From Neoaquamicrobium sediminum (GTDB lineage Bacteria > Pseudomonadota > Alphaproteobacteria > Rhizobiales > Rhizobiaceae), in the NCBI RefSeq assembly GCF_013240295.1, contig NZ_JABETK010000001.1, positions 2,046,001 to 2,110,000 of the forward strand: a stretch of 64,000 nucleotides of DNA, read 5' to 3'. The notes below the pieces were generated by a model. It worked only from the letters and a program-made list of their open reading frames with translations. It had not been told where the DNA came from and did no database searches. Positions 1-9,244 of the stretch are shown one piece after another; position 1 is the stretch's first letter, and every line of letters begins with the position of its first letter. The position numbers and the translations under genes are program-made.

Positions 1-43
1 CGCGTCAAGGCGTCCAACCGAATTCCGAGCAGGAGTAGGCCCT

Positions 44-1084
44 ATGAATAAATTCTTCCTCACGGCGTCGGCGGCTTCGATCGCTGTTGCCGCATCGGTC
101 GGCGTTGCTGCGGCGCAGTCCCGCGACACGATCCAGATCGCCGGTTCATCCACCGTTCTTCCCTTTGCCAGCATCGTGGCAGAAGAGTTCGGCAACGCGT
201 TTCCCGAGTTCAAGACCCCTGTCGTCGGCTCCGGCGGTTCGTCGGGCGGCCTTCGTCAGTTCTGTGGCGGCGTCGGCGAAAACACCATCGACATCGCCAA
301 CGCGTCGCGCCGCATCCGCGCCGGCGAGATCGAGGCCTGCAACGCCGCCGGCGTCAAGGACATCCGTGAAGTCATGATCGGCTATGACGGCATCGTGTTC
401 GCCACCGGCGCCGACAAGGAAGACTTCGCGCTCGAGCCGGTCCACGTCTTCAAGGCGATCGCCGCCAAGGTGCCGGTCGACGGCGAGCTGGTCGACAACC
501 CCTACACCACCTGGAACGAAGTCGACGAGTCGCTGCCGAACCAGCCGATCGCCGTCGCGATCCCGGCTTCCAACCACGGCACCCGCGAAGTCTTCGAAGA
601 GCGCGTCGTTCACGAAGGCTGCGAGAATGCCGGCATGCCGGAAATGGAAAAAGAGGCTCTCGAGGCTGCCTGCCTCGCGCTGCGCCAGGATGTCGTGGTC
701 GAGATCGCCGGTGACTACACCGAGACGCTGGCCCGCCTGCAGGCCAATCCGGACACAATCGGCGTGTTCGGTCTGAGCTTCTACGACCAGAACCGCGACT
801 CGCTCAAGGTTGCGACCATGTCCGGCGTGACCCCGTCGCTCGAGACCATCGCCGCCGGCGAGTATCCGGTTTCGCGTCCGCTGTTCTTCTACGTGAAGGG
901 CGAGCACATCGGCGTCATCCCCGGTATCGAGGAATATGTCGAGTTCTTCTTGTCCGACCAAATGGCGGGCCTCGGCGGCACGCTTGAAAGCGCCGGCATG
1001 ATCCCGGCTCCGGCCGAAGAGACCGCTGAGGTTCTCGCCGCGTTCCGCGAGGGCAAGTCCCTTACGGCTGCCGACCTGCAGTAG
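44..1084 (+). CDS. pstS: PstS phosphate-binding protein
   Basis: Periplasmic receptor that captures inorganic phosphate and hands it to the PstCA channel. The 346-residue product begins with a Sec signal peptide (MNK, then a hydrophobic stretch, cleavage near AAAQ-S around residue 25). The PstS signature IQIAGSSTV lies at about 30-38 and the phosphate-binding Gly/Ser loop GSGGSSGG at 62-69. An AGGAG ribosome site sits 8 bases before the ATG. It is the first gene of pstSCAB-phoU-phoB. The 43 bases upstream show no Pho box, so the promoter, and probably phoR, lie outside the window. Confidence 0.95.
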   Translation: MNKFFLTASAASIAVAASVGVAAAQSRDTIQIAGSSTVLPFASIVAEEFGNAFPEFKTPVVGSGGSSGGLRQFCGGVGENTIDIANASRRIRAGEIEACNAAGVKDIREVMIGYDGIVFATGADKEDFALEPVHVFKAIAAKVPVDGELVDNPYTTWNEVDESLPNQPIAVAIPASNHGTREVFEERVVHEGCENAGMPEMEKEALEAACLALRQDVVVEIAGDYTETLARLQANPDTIGVFGLSFYDQNRDSLKVATMSGVTPSLETIAAGEYPVSRPLFFYVKGEHIGVIPGIEEYVEFFLSDQMAGLGGTLESAGMIPAPAEETAEVLAAFREGKSLTAADLQ

Positions 1085-1094
1085 AGCCTGCAAT

Positions 1095-1123
1095 GGGCGG
1101 GGCGCTTCCATGGCGCCTCGCCC
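1095..1123 (+). terminator. GC-rich hairpin between pstS and pstC
   Basis: An 11-bp stem (GGGCGGGGCGC paired with GCGCCTCGCCC, one G-T pair) closes a 7-base loop and is followed by only a short TTTC. It could be a weak terminator or a 3' stabiliser that keeps binding-protein mRNA above permease mRNA. Confidence 0.5.
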
Positions 1124-1159
1124 TTTCAGCCTTTCGATGATGTCTGGGGCACGAATCCG

Positions 1160-2530
1160 GTGAATACAGCTCTCGTTGCCGCCCTGCTGCTTGTGTTGCT
1201 TGGCTTCGCCTACCAGATGGGCTGGTCGCGCAGCCGATCGCTCGTCACGGGTGGAAGCAAACTCCATTCGCGCCCCTCCTACCACGGCTCCCTCGCAGCC
1301 ATATGGGCCTTGCTGCCCGCCCTCCTCATTCTCGGTCTGTGGGCGCTGCTCGGCACCACTGCCACACGGGCATACATCATTGCCCAACTGCCGCCCGAGA
1401 TCGCATCGCTGACCGGAGCAGACCTTGCAGGCGCGATTGCGCGCATCCGCCAGATCGAGACCGGCTTCGGTGTGCTTGGCGAAACCGCGCCGTGGGAAAA
1501 TGCCGCGGCGCAGGCGCTGCGCGAATTCCGGTTGCTCACCTATGCCGTGGTGCTTGCCGCCGCAGCGGGTACCGGCGCGCTTGGCCTCTTCATGGCGCGG
1601 CGGCGCATTACCGCGCGGCTCCGCGCCCGCAACGAGGTCGAGGGTGTCGTCCGTGTGCTGCTGATCGGCTGTTCCGTGGTCGCCATCCTGACGACAGTCG
1701 GCATCGTTGCCTCGCTGCTTTCAGAGGCGATCCGCTTCTTCACCTTCGTCAGCCCGGTCGACTTCTTCTTCGGCACGGTGTGGAATCCGCGCTTTTCTTC
1801 CGTGGGTTCGGGTTCCGGCGACTACGGGCTGCTGCCGCTGCTCTGGGGTACGCTGATGGTTGCGACCATCGCGATGATCGTCGCGCTGCCCATCGGCCTG
1901 ATGACCGCGATCTACCTGTCGCAATACGCACCGCCAAAGGTGCGCAGCACGGTCAAGCCGATTGTCGAGGTTTTGGCGGGCATTCCCACCATCGTCTACG
2001 GCTTCTTCGCGCTGGTGACGGTCGGTCCGTTCCTGGCTGCCATCGGCAACACGCTCGGCATCGATATTCGCGCCACCAGTGCGCTGACGGCCGGCGTGGT
2101 GATGGGCATCATGATCATCCCGTTCATCTCGTCGCTGTCCGACGACGTGATCCGGCAGGTGCCGCGCGCCATGCGAGACGGCTCGCTGGGGCTCGGCGCG
2201 ACGCAGTCGGAGACCATCAAGCGGGTGATCCTGCCCGCAGCGCTGCCCGGCATCGTCGGCGCGTTCCTGCTGGCAGTCAGCCGCGCCATCGGCGAGACCA
2301 TGATCGTGGTGCTTGCGGCCGGCAACAGTCCCTATCTTCGCCTCAATCCCGGCGAGCCGGTTTCGACCGTCACCGTCACCATCGTCAATCAGCTCACCGG
2401 CGATACCGATTTCGCGTCGCCGCAGTCGCTCGTCGCATTCGCACTCGGGCTGACGCTGTTTGCGATGACGCTCGTCCTCAACGTTGTCGCGCTCTACATC
2501 GTGCGCCGCTATCGGGAGCAGTACGAATAG
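1160..2530 (+). CDS. pstC: PstC phosphate ABC permease
   Basis: Inner-membrane permease subunit of the high-affinity phosphate transporter. At 456 residues it has the long N-terminal region usual in alphaproteobacteria: extra membrane segments and a soluble stretch before the permease domain, which starts near residue 220 (LLPLLWGTLMVATIA). The EAA coupling loop, GLGATQSETIKRVILPAALP, precedes the last helices. The start is GTG. PstA begins 2 bases after its stop codon, so the two permeases are coupled. Confidence 0.93.
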   Translation: MNTALVAALLLVLLGFAYQMGWSRSRSLVTGGSKLHSRPSYHGSLAAIWALLPALLILGLWALLGTTATRAYIIAQLPPEIASLTGADLAGAIARIRQIETGFGVLGETAPWENAAAQALREFRLLTYAVVLAAAAGTGALGLFMARRRITARLRARNEVEGVVRVLLIGCSVVAILTTVGIVASLLSEAIRFFTFVSPVDFFFGTVWNPRFSSVGSGSGDYGLLPLLWGTLMVATIAMIVALPIGLMTAIYLSQYAPPKVRSTVKPIVEVLAGIPTIVYGFFALVTVGPFLAAIGNTLGIDIRATSALTAGVVMGIMIIPFISSLSDDVIRQVPRAMRDGSLGLGATQSETIKRVILPAALPGIVGAFLLAVSRAIGETMIVVLAAGNSPYLRLNPGEPVSTVTVTIVNQLTGDTDFASPQSLVAFALGLTLFAMTLVLNVVALYIVRRYREQYE

Positions 2531-2532
2531 CC

Positions 2533-3910
2533 ATGGCCGACATCATCTCCCGTCCGACCGCTCCGGCTGACGACGCCGACGCAATCCGCCTGAAGAAGAT
2601 CAAGGACGGACTGACCCGCCGGCACGCCCGGGAACGCCGCTTCCGTGCCTATGGCGTCGCGGCCATCGTCGCAGCTATCGGCTTCGTCGTGATCCTCTTC
2701 TCGATGATCCTCTACAAGGGGCTGCCGGCATTCACCCAGGCCGAACTGTCCCTCAACGTCTATTTCGATCCCGAAGTGCTCTCCGCTGACGAGCCGCCGG
2801 TTCAGGGAGAGGGACAATCCGCCGCCGAGTACCAGCGTGCGGTGCTTGGCTGGCAGCGCCAGGTCACCATGCTGAACTGGAACCGGCTGATCGAAGCAGC
2901 GATTATCGAAGCCGCTCCCGACGCGCAGGTCGACACGCGCTCGGCGCTCTCCATCGTGGAAACCAGTGAGCGCTTCGTTCTGCGCGACATGTTCGTCGAG
3001 AACCCCGGCCTGCTCGGGCAGACAATACCTGTTTCGCTGCTCGCATCCGCCAATGCCGATAACTGGCTGAAGGGTAATATCGACCGCTCGCTGCCTGACA
3101 GCCAGCAGCAGCTTTCGGCCGATGCGCGCGCGCTGGCCGACCGGCTGCTTGAAGAAGGCAAGATCCGCTTCGCCTTTGCAGGGCACATCTTCACGAATGT
3201 GGATTCGCGCTCGGCGCCGGCATCGGCCGGTCTCGCGGGCGCCTTCGTCGGTTCGCTCTACATGATGCTGGTCGTCATCGTGCTGGCGGTGCCGATCGGC
3301 GTGATGAGCGCGGTCTATCTGGAGGAATTCGCGCCCAAGAACCGGCTTACGGACCTGATCGAGGTCAACATCAACAACCTCGCAGCCGTGCCGTCTATCG
3401 TGTTCGGTCTTCTGGGCGCCGCCGTCTTCATCAACTATTTCCGGCTGCCGCTGTCGGCGCTGGCCGCTGGTTGGCGGCCTGGTTCTGACGCTGATGACGC
3501 TTCCGACGATCATCATCGCTACGCGTTCGGCCCTGCGTGCCGTGCCGCCGTCGTTGCGACAGGCAGCACTCGGCCTCGGTGCGTCGAAGACGCAAACCGT
3601 GTTCCACCACGTTCTGCCGGTCACCTATCCTGGCATCCTGACGGCCACCATCATCGGTGTCGCGCAGGCGCTGGGTGAAACGGCACCGCTGCTTCTGATC
3701 GGCATGAACGCATTCGTTGCACAGATACCCGGGACGCCCATGGACCAGTCCTCTGCGCTGCCGGTCCAGATCTATCTCTGGCAGGGCAATGAAAACCGCA
3801 ACTTCTTCGAAGCGCGCACGTCGGCCGCGATCATCGTTCTGCTAGGGCTGATGCTGACGCTCAACGCCATCGCGATCTTCCTGCGGTCGAGACTGGAGAG
3901 ACGAAATTGA
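2533..3910 (+). CDS. pstA: PstA phosphate ABC permease, reading frame broken
   Basis: Second permease subunit. Translation from ATG 2533 gives a standard PstA up to [11 protein letters not shown] (about residue 309), then leaves frame. The rest ([17 protein letters not shown] through the EAA loop [16 protein letters not shown] to RLERRN) continues in another frame to 3910. The break lies at 3460-3466 in GCGCTGGCCGCTGG. Removing one base (net +1 error) restores a 458-residue protein. Read literally, the product would stop at 3678 without its coupling loop and last helices, which would disable the transporter. It overlaps pstB by 4 bases. A sequence error is likelier than a true mutation. Confidence 0.85.
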
Positions 3911-4785
3911 ACGAACATCTGGAAGCGGAGGCCAAGGAAATGCAGATGCCATCCGAGAAGATTGTCGCCAGCACGGACCTCTATTCGATGAAGTCGTCCA
4001 CGATCCGGACTCCGGATGCCGAGGCACGCCCCGTCCGGGTCAAGGCGCGCGAAGTCTGCGTCTTCTACGGCCCCAAGCAGGCGCTGTTCGACGTGTCGAT
4101 CGACATTCCCGAAAAGGCCGTCACCGCCTTCATCGGCCCTTCGGGTTGCGGCAAGTCGACGTTTCTGCGCTGCCTCAACCGCATGAACGACACCATCGAA
4201 GGCGCGCGCGTCACCGGCCGCATCGAACTGGACGGTGACGACGTCTATGACGCCAGCCTCGACGTCGTGGAACTGCGCGCGCGTGTCGGCATGGTGTTCC
4301 AGAAGCCCAACCCCTTCCCGAAGTCGATCTATGAAAACATCGCCTACGGGCCGCGTATCCATGGCCTCGCCGCCTCCAAGGCGGAGATGGACGGAATCGT
4401 CGAATCGAGCCTGCAGAAGGCAAGCCTCTGGGACGAGGTGAAGGATCGTCTGCAGGAACCTGGCACTGGTCTTTCGGGCGGCCAGCAGCAGCGCCTGTGC
4501 ATCGCGCGCGCCATCGCCGTGTCGCCGGAAGTGATCCTCATGGATGAGCCGTGCTCCGCGCTCGATCCGATCGCGACCGCCAAGATCGAGGAACTGATCG
4601 ACGAACTGCGCGAGAACTACACGATCGCCATCGTCACGCACTCGATGCAGCAGGCCGCGCGCGTCTCGCAGCGCACCGCCTTCTTCCATCTCGGCAATCT
4701 CGTCGAGGAAGGCCCGACTGACCAGATATTCACCAGCCCCGCCGAAAAGCGGACGCAGGACTACATCACCGGCCGCTTCGGCTGA
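3907..4785 (+). CDS. pstB: PstB phosphate ABC ATPase
   Basis: ATPase that powers PstCA. It has Walker [10 protein letters not shown] at 77-85, ABC signature LSGGQ at 189-193 and Walker B VILMDEP at 209-215, followed by [12 protein letters not shown]. The TTG start overlaps the pstA stop (TTGA), giving an N-terminus about 30 residues longer than the usual family length. ATG codons at 3940 or 3949 are possible alternatives. Everything after [10 protein letters not shown] aligns with ordinary PstB. Confidence 0.94.
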   Translation: MNEHLEAEAKEMQMPSEKIVASTDLYSMKSSTIRTPDAEARPVRVKAREVCVFYGPKQALFDVSIDIPEKAVTAFIGPSGCGKSTFLRCLNRMNDTIEGARVTGRIELDGDDVYDASLDVVELRARVGMVFQKPNPFPKSIYENIAYGPRIHGLAASKAEMDGIVESSLQKASLWDEVKDRLQEPGTGLSGGQQQRLCIARAIAVSPEVILMDEPCSALDPIATAKIEELIDELRENYTIAIVTHSMQQAARVSQRTAFFHLGNLVEEGPTDQIFTSPAEKRTQDYITGRFG

Positions 4786-4814
4786 CGATCCCGGAAGAGC
4801 CCGAGGAGGCAAAC

Positions 4815-5522
4815 ATGGGTGAGCACACGGTCACGTCGTTTGACGACGATCTCGGCCATATCGACCAGTTGATCCGCGATATGGGCGATCTCGCCGGCGC
4901 GATGGTCGCCGCCGCGACCCGGTCGCTGTTGCAGAACGACACCGCGCTGGCGCAGCGGGTGATTTCGGATGATGTGGTGATGGATGCCCGTCAGCGCGAA
5001 CTGGATGACCGCGCGATCACGCTGATCGCCAAACGCCAGCCGATGGCGCAGGATCTGCGCTCGGTCGTCGGCGCGATCCGCATGGCGGCAGACCTGGAAC
5101 GTATCGGCGACCTGGCCAAGAACATCGCCAAGCGCGTCAACGCGGTGGGCGAAGGCTCGGCGCCGCGCGGGCTTTCCCATTCCATTGACACGATGGCCCA
5201 GATGGTGATGGACCAGGTTGGCGCGGTGATCGCCGCCTATGAAGCGCGCGATGCGCAAAACCTGGTGAGCCTGCGCGAAGACGACGAGAAAATCGACGTG
5301 CAGTACACGGCCGTCTTCCGCGAGCTGCTCACCTACATGATGGAAGACCCGCGCAACATCACCGCCTGCACGCATCTGCTGTTCTGCGCCAAGAACCTGG
5401 AGCGCATCGGCGACCATGTGACGAACATCGCCGAAAACGCGTATTATATCGTGACCGGCCAGCAATTGCCGCTGAACAGACCGAAGCTGGACGAGACGTC
5501 TGTGACAGTCGACAGTGAGTGA
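4815..5522 (+). CDS. phoU: PhoU phosphate signalling protein
   Basis: Negative regulator that links Pst transport to the PhoR-PhoB system. The 235-residue all-helical protein has the two PhoU repeats, each with the metal-binding pattern (RMAADLERIGDLAKNIAKR, and CAKNLERIGDHVTNIAENAY). An AGGAGG site lies directly upstream of the ATG. It sits 29 bases after pstB and 18 bases before phoB, consistent with one operon. Confidence 0.95.
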   Translation: MGEHTVTSFDDDLGHIDQLIRDMGDLAGAMVAAATRSLLQNDTALAQRVISDDVVMDARQRELDDRAITLIAKRQPMAQDLRSVVGAIRMAADLERIGDLAKNIAKRVNAVGEGSAPRGLSHSIDTMAQMVMDQVGAVIAAYEARDAQNLVSLREDDEKIDVQYTAVFRELLTYMMEDPRNITACTHLLFCAKNLERIGDHVTNIAENAYYIVTGQQLPLNRPKLDETSVTVDSE

Positions 5523-5540
5523 CCGCAGAGAGACCTGTAG

Positions 5541-6230
5541 ATGATTGCACCCAAGATCATGGTGGTGGAGGACGAGGAGCCGTTGGGGGTGCTTCTCAAA
5601 TACAACCTGGAAGCCGAAGGGTATCAGGTCGAGGTGATCGGCCGCGGCGACGAAGCGGAGATCAGGCTGCGGGAAAGCACACCCGACCTGCTGGTGCTCG
5701 ACTGGATGGTGCCCGGCATTTCCGGGATCGAGCTGTGCCGGCGGCTGCGCATGCGCCCTGAGACCGAGCGCCTGCCGATCATCATGCTGACCGCGCGCGG
5801 CGAGGAAACGGACCGGGTGCGGGGCCTGTCGACCGGTTCCGACGACTATCTGGTCAAGCCGTTCTCGACGCCGGAGTTCATCGCCCGGGTCCGCGCGCTG
5901 CTGCGCCGCGCCAAGCCCGAGGTGCTTTCATCGGTGCTGAAGGTCGGCGACATCGTGCTCGACCGCGAGACGCATCGCGTGCATCGCGGCAAGTCCGAAA
6001 TCAGGCTCGGCCCGACGGAGTTCCGCCTGCTGGAATTCATGATGCAGCATCCCGGCAGGGTCTTCTCGCGTGGGCAATTGCTCGACAATGTGTGGGGCGA
6101 GACGATCTACATCGACGAGCGCACCGTGGACGTGCATGTCGGCCGGCTGCGCAAGGCGGTCAACAATGGCCGTCTGCCCGACGTGATCCGTACCATACGC
6201 GGCGCGGGCTACGCGATCCGCGAGGCATAG
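5541..6230 (+). CDS. phoB: PhoB phosphate response regulator
   Basis: OmpR-type regulator that activates phosphate-starvation genes. The receiver domain has the acidic pocket (VVEDEE), phosphoacceptor Asp in LVLDWMVPG, the switch Thr in MLTARG and Lys in YLVKPF. The C-terminal winged helix has the recognition segment ERTVDVHVGRLRKAV. Its partner kinase phoR is not downstream, so it is expected upstream of the window. Confidence 0.95.
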   Translation: MIAPKIMVVEDEEPLGVLLKYNLEAEGYQVEVIGRGDEAEIRLRESTPDLLVLDWMVPGISGIELCRRLRMRPETERLPIIMLTARGEETDRVRGLSTGSDDYLVKPFSTPEFIARVRALLRRAKPEVLSSVLKVGDIVLDRETHRVHRGKSEIRLGPTEFRLLEFMMQHPGRVFSRGQLLDNVWGETIYIDERTVDVHVGRLRKAVNNGRLPDVIRTIRGAGYAIREA

Positions 6231-6330
6231 CGGCAGATACTCCTGCGCTTCGGTTCCGCTTGCAGGCGGCAGGTGCGCCATGCTTTCCTGCCTTCACTGA
6301 GGGAGGAGCGGGCAGGGCCCGTAATCGGTG

Positions 6331-7641
6331 ATGCGTTTTCTTGTCCATGTCGTGCTGATCGCGGCTGTTCTGGGTCTTGCGGGACCCGTCCGCGCGCAAT
6401 CCGACGAGAGGGCCGTGGAAGTTGCACGGACCTGGTACCGGCTCACGCTCGAGCTGGTGCGCCATACGCCGACCTATTCGCCGCCCGTCGCCAGCCGGTC
6501 CCTGGCATATCTGGGCGTTGCCGCGCAGGAAGGGCTTGCCGGCGGGCGGCCGTCGACGCGCTCGTTTGCAGGCCAGCTCAACGGGCTCGAAGCCTTTCCT
6601 CCACGGTCCGAGGGCGTCTACGACAAGGCCGTCGTTCTGCAGAGCGCGCTCACGATCTCGACGCGCCACTTCTTCAGCAATACCGGGCCGACGGGCCAGC
6701 GGGCGATGGATGCCATCGGGAAGCGTCTCGACGCTCTGGTCTCGGAGGGCGCCGATGCGGACGTTCTTGCGCGGAGCCTTGCGTATGGGCGCGTGATTGC
6801 CAGCCATGTGATCGAATGGTCCGCCGACGATGGTGGGGCTGTCGTGGAGAACATGGGCTTTCCGCACGACTATGTTCTGACGAAGGGGCCACAACATTGG
6901 GTTCCCACCAGCCTCATCGCTCAGCAGCAGGCGCCTTTGCTGCCTAACTGGGGCACCAACCGCACGTTCGCCATGCCCGACGGCGCCACATGCGGCGTCC
7001 CGCCACCGCCCGATTACAGCGAGGAGCAAGGCAGCGCGTTCCATAACGAGGCCGTGGAAGTCTACGAAGCGGCCAAGGGGCTGACGCCGGAGCAGCGGGA
7101 GATCGCCCGGTTCTGGTCGGATGATCCGATGCTGTCGCCGACACCGCCCGGCCACTGGATTTCGATTGCGCTGCAACTGCTCGAAGCGGAAGGTGCGGAT
7201 GCCGAGCGCACCGTCGACGTGCTCGCGCGGCTCGGCATCGTTCTCGCCGATTCCTTCATCGGATGCTGGGAAGCCAAATACCGCTACGATCTCGTGCGAC
7301 CGGTGACGTATATCCGGCGTCACATCGACGCGAAATGGCAGCCCGACCTGATCACGCCGCCGTTTCCCGAGTATCCCAGCGGCCACAGCACGCAATCGGG
7401 CGCTGCGGCCATCGTGCTGGAGAATCTGTTTGGTGCGACGTTTGCCTTCGAAGACGAAACCCATGTCGATGACGGGCTGCCGCCCCGGCATTTCGAAAGC
7501 TTCCGAGAGGCGGCCGAGGAGGCAGCGATCTCGCGGCTCTATGGCGGGATCCATTATCGAGCTGCCATAGAGCGCGGGCTGGAGCAGGGCTACTGCATCG
7601 GCGCCTATACTAACGGGCTGGTGACGCGGGGATCGGAATGA
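6331..7641 (+). CDS. Vanadium-haloperoxidase/PAP2-like secreted phosphatase
   Basis: Likely periplasmic acid phosphatase or haloperoxidase-fold enzyme. A signal peptide (MRFLVHVVLIAAVLGLAG) is followed by a helical domain with the family pattern K-x6-RP (KYRYDLVRP), PSGH (YPSGHSTQ) and SR-x5-H (SRLYGGIH). In related haloperoxidases an Asp usually follows the last His by four residues; here that position is Ala (HYRAA). The actual reaction is therefore uncertain. A GTG lies one codon before the ATG chosen. The stop overlaps the next gene's ATG (ATGA), so the pair is translationally coupled. It directly follows phoB, and an organophosphate-scavenging role is possible but unproven. Confidence 0.75.
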   Translation: MRFLVHVVLIAAVLGLAGPVRAQSDERAVEVARTWYRLTLELVRHTPTYSPPVASRSLAYLGVAAQEGLAGGRPSTRSFAGQLNGLEAFPPRSEGVYDKAVVLQSALTISTRHFFSNTGPTGQRAMDAIGKRLDALVSEGADADVLARSLAYGRVIASHVIEWSADDGGAVVENMGFPHDYVLTKGPQHWVPTSLIAQQQAPLLPNWGTNRTFAMPDGATCGVPPPPDYSEEQGSAFHNEAVEVYEAAKGLTPEQREIARFWSDDPMLSPTPPGHWISIALQLLEAEGADAERTVDVLARLGIVLADSFIGCWEAKYRYDLVRPVTYIRRHIDAKWQPDLITPPFPEYPSGHSTQSGAAAIVLENLFGATFAFEDETHVDDGLPPRHFESFREAAEEAAISRLYGGIHYRAAIERGLEQGYCIGAYTNGLVTRGSE

Positions 7642-9232
7642 TGCGCCACGTCGTTTCAGCGCTCTTTCTTTCGGTCGGCATTTGCGTACCCGTGCTTGCC
7701 GCAGACGGACCGACCGTGCCGAATTTCGTCGAGGAGACGGCGACTGCCGGTGTCAACGCGGTTTACGAAGGTGACTGGGAATTCATGGTCGGCGGCGGTG
7801 TCGCGGCATTCGATTGCAGCGGAGACGGTTTTGCCGATCTCTATGTCGCCGGCGGCGCCGCGCCGGCCCATTTCTATCGCAATGTCAGCCACGTGGGCGG
7901 AACGCTGCGTTTCGAGCGCTTCGAGGCCGGCCTCGAACTTGAAGGCGTGACGGGCGCCTATCCGATCGACATCGACAGCGACGGCATCACCGACCTCGCA
8001 GTCCTGCGTGTCGGTGAAAACGTATTGATGCGCGGGCTTGGCGGATGTCGTTTCGAGCGTGCAAACGAGACCTGGGGTTTCGATGGCGGCGAGGCTTGGT
8101 CGACCGCTTTCGCCGCGACCTGGGAACGCGGGGCTTCCTGGCCGACGTTGGCTGTCGGCAATTACATTGATCGCAAGGAGGAAGGCTTTCCCTGGGGCTC
8201 CTGCACGGATAACTGGCTGCACCGTCCCGCCGCCGGCGCGAATCGGTTCGGCACGCCGCTTGCGCTGAAGCCCAGCTACTGCGCGCTTTCCATGCTCTTC
8301 ACGGACTGGAACCGGTCGGGCACGCCGTCGCTGCGCGTCTCCAACGATCGCGAATATTACAAGGGCGGCCAGGAACAGCTCTGGCGCATCGAGCCGGGCG
8401 CAACGCCATTGCTGTACACGGTAGAGGAAGGCTGGGAGCGGCTGCGCATCTGGGGCATGGGCATCGCGTCCTACGATCTCGATGCCGACGGCTATCCCGA
8501 ATATTTCCTCACCAGCATGGCCGACAACAAGCTGCAGGCGCTTGCCAGTGGCGAAGGTCCGTCACCGCGCCCACTTATGCCGACACCGCCTTCGCCAAGG
8601 GCGTGACGGCGCACCGCCCCTATATCGGTGACAATCTGCGGCCAAGCACGGCGTGGCACGCGCAGTTCGAGGACGTCAACAATGACGGCCTTGCGGACCT
8701 CTTCGTCGCGAAAGGCAATGTCGCGAAGATGCCTGATTTTGCCGAGGAGGACCCGAACAACCTCCTGCTGCAGCGGCCCGACGGCACGTTCGAGGAAGCC
8801 GGCGACCGGGCCGGCGTTGCCAGCACGAAGATAGGGCGTGGCGCGGCGTTGGCCGATTTCAACCTCGACGGGCTTCTAGATCTGGTGGTCGTCAACCGAT
8901 GGCACACCGCTCAGACCTGGCGCAATGCGGGTGGCGAGACCGGGCGCTGGGTGCAGGTCCGGCTGGAGCAGGATGCGCCCAACCGCGACTCTCTCGGGGC
9001 CTGGATCGAGGTTCGCTGCGGCGACACGGTGTTGCGACACGAGGTGTCGTCAGGCGGTGGGCATGCCGGCGGCCAGAGCGGCTGGCATCATTTCGGGCTC
9101 GGAGACGAGGCGAAGGGCGAAATCCGCGTCATCTGGCCGGACGGCGACGAAGGCGCATGGCAGGATTTCGACGCCGACGGCTTCTATGTGCTGCGCCGCG
9201 GTGCTGCTCCAACAGCCTGGACGCCGGAATAG
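7638..9232 (+). CDS. CRTAC1-like FG-GAP/ASPIC secreted protein, frame broken
   Basis: Secreted beta-propeller protein, about 531 residues after repair. It has a signal peptide and at least five calcium-type FG-GAP loops (DCSGDGFADL, DIDSDGITDL, DLDADGYPEY, DVNNDGLADL, DFNLDGLLDL). A C-terminal UnbV/ASPIC-like region ends IRVIWPDGD. The frame breaks between about 8556 and 8576. Adding one C in CGCCCAC (near 8571) joins the parts as SPRPTYADTAFAKG. Overlap with the upstream haloperoxidase-like gene indicates joint function. Such pairs are known by co-occurrence, but a mechanism is not established. Confidence 0.75.
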
Positions 9233-9244
9233 CTGGCGCGTTCT

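Noticed and set aside
1-43. Pho box before pstS
   Set aside because: No CTGTCAT-type direct repeat is visible in the 43 bases available; the promoter is probably upstream of the window.
146-1387. Long open frame (413 codons) antisense to pstS, and similar long antisense frames such as 2509-3624, 49762-51180 and 52584-53822
   Set aside because: They mirror strongly supported genes, have no family motifs or ribosome sites, and arise from high-GC codon bias on the opposite strand.
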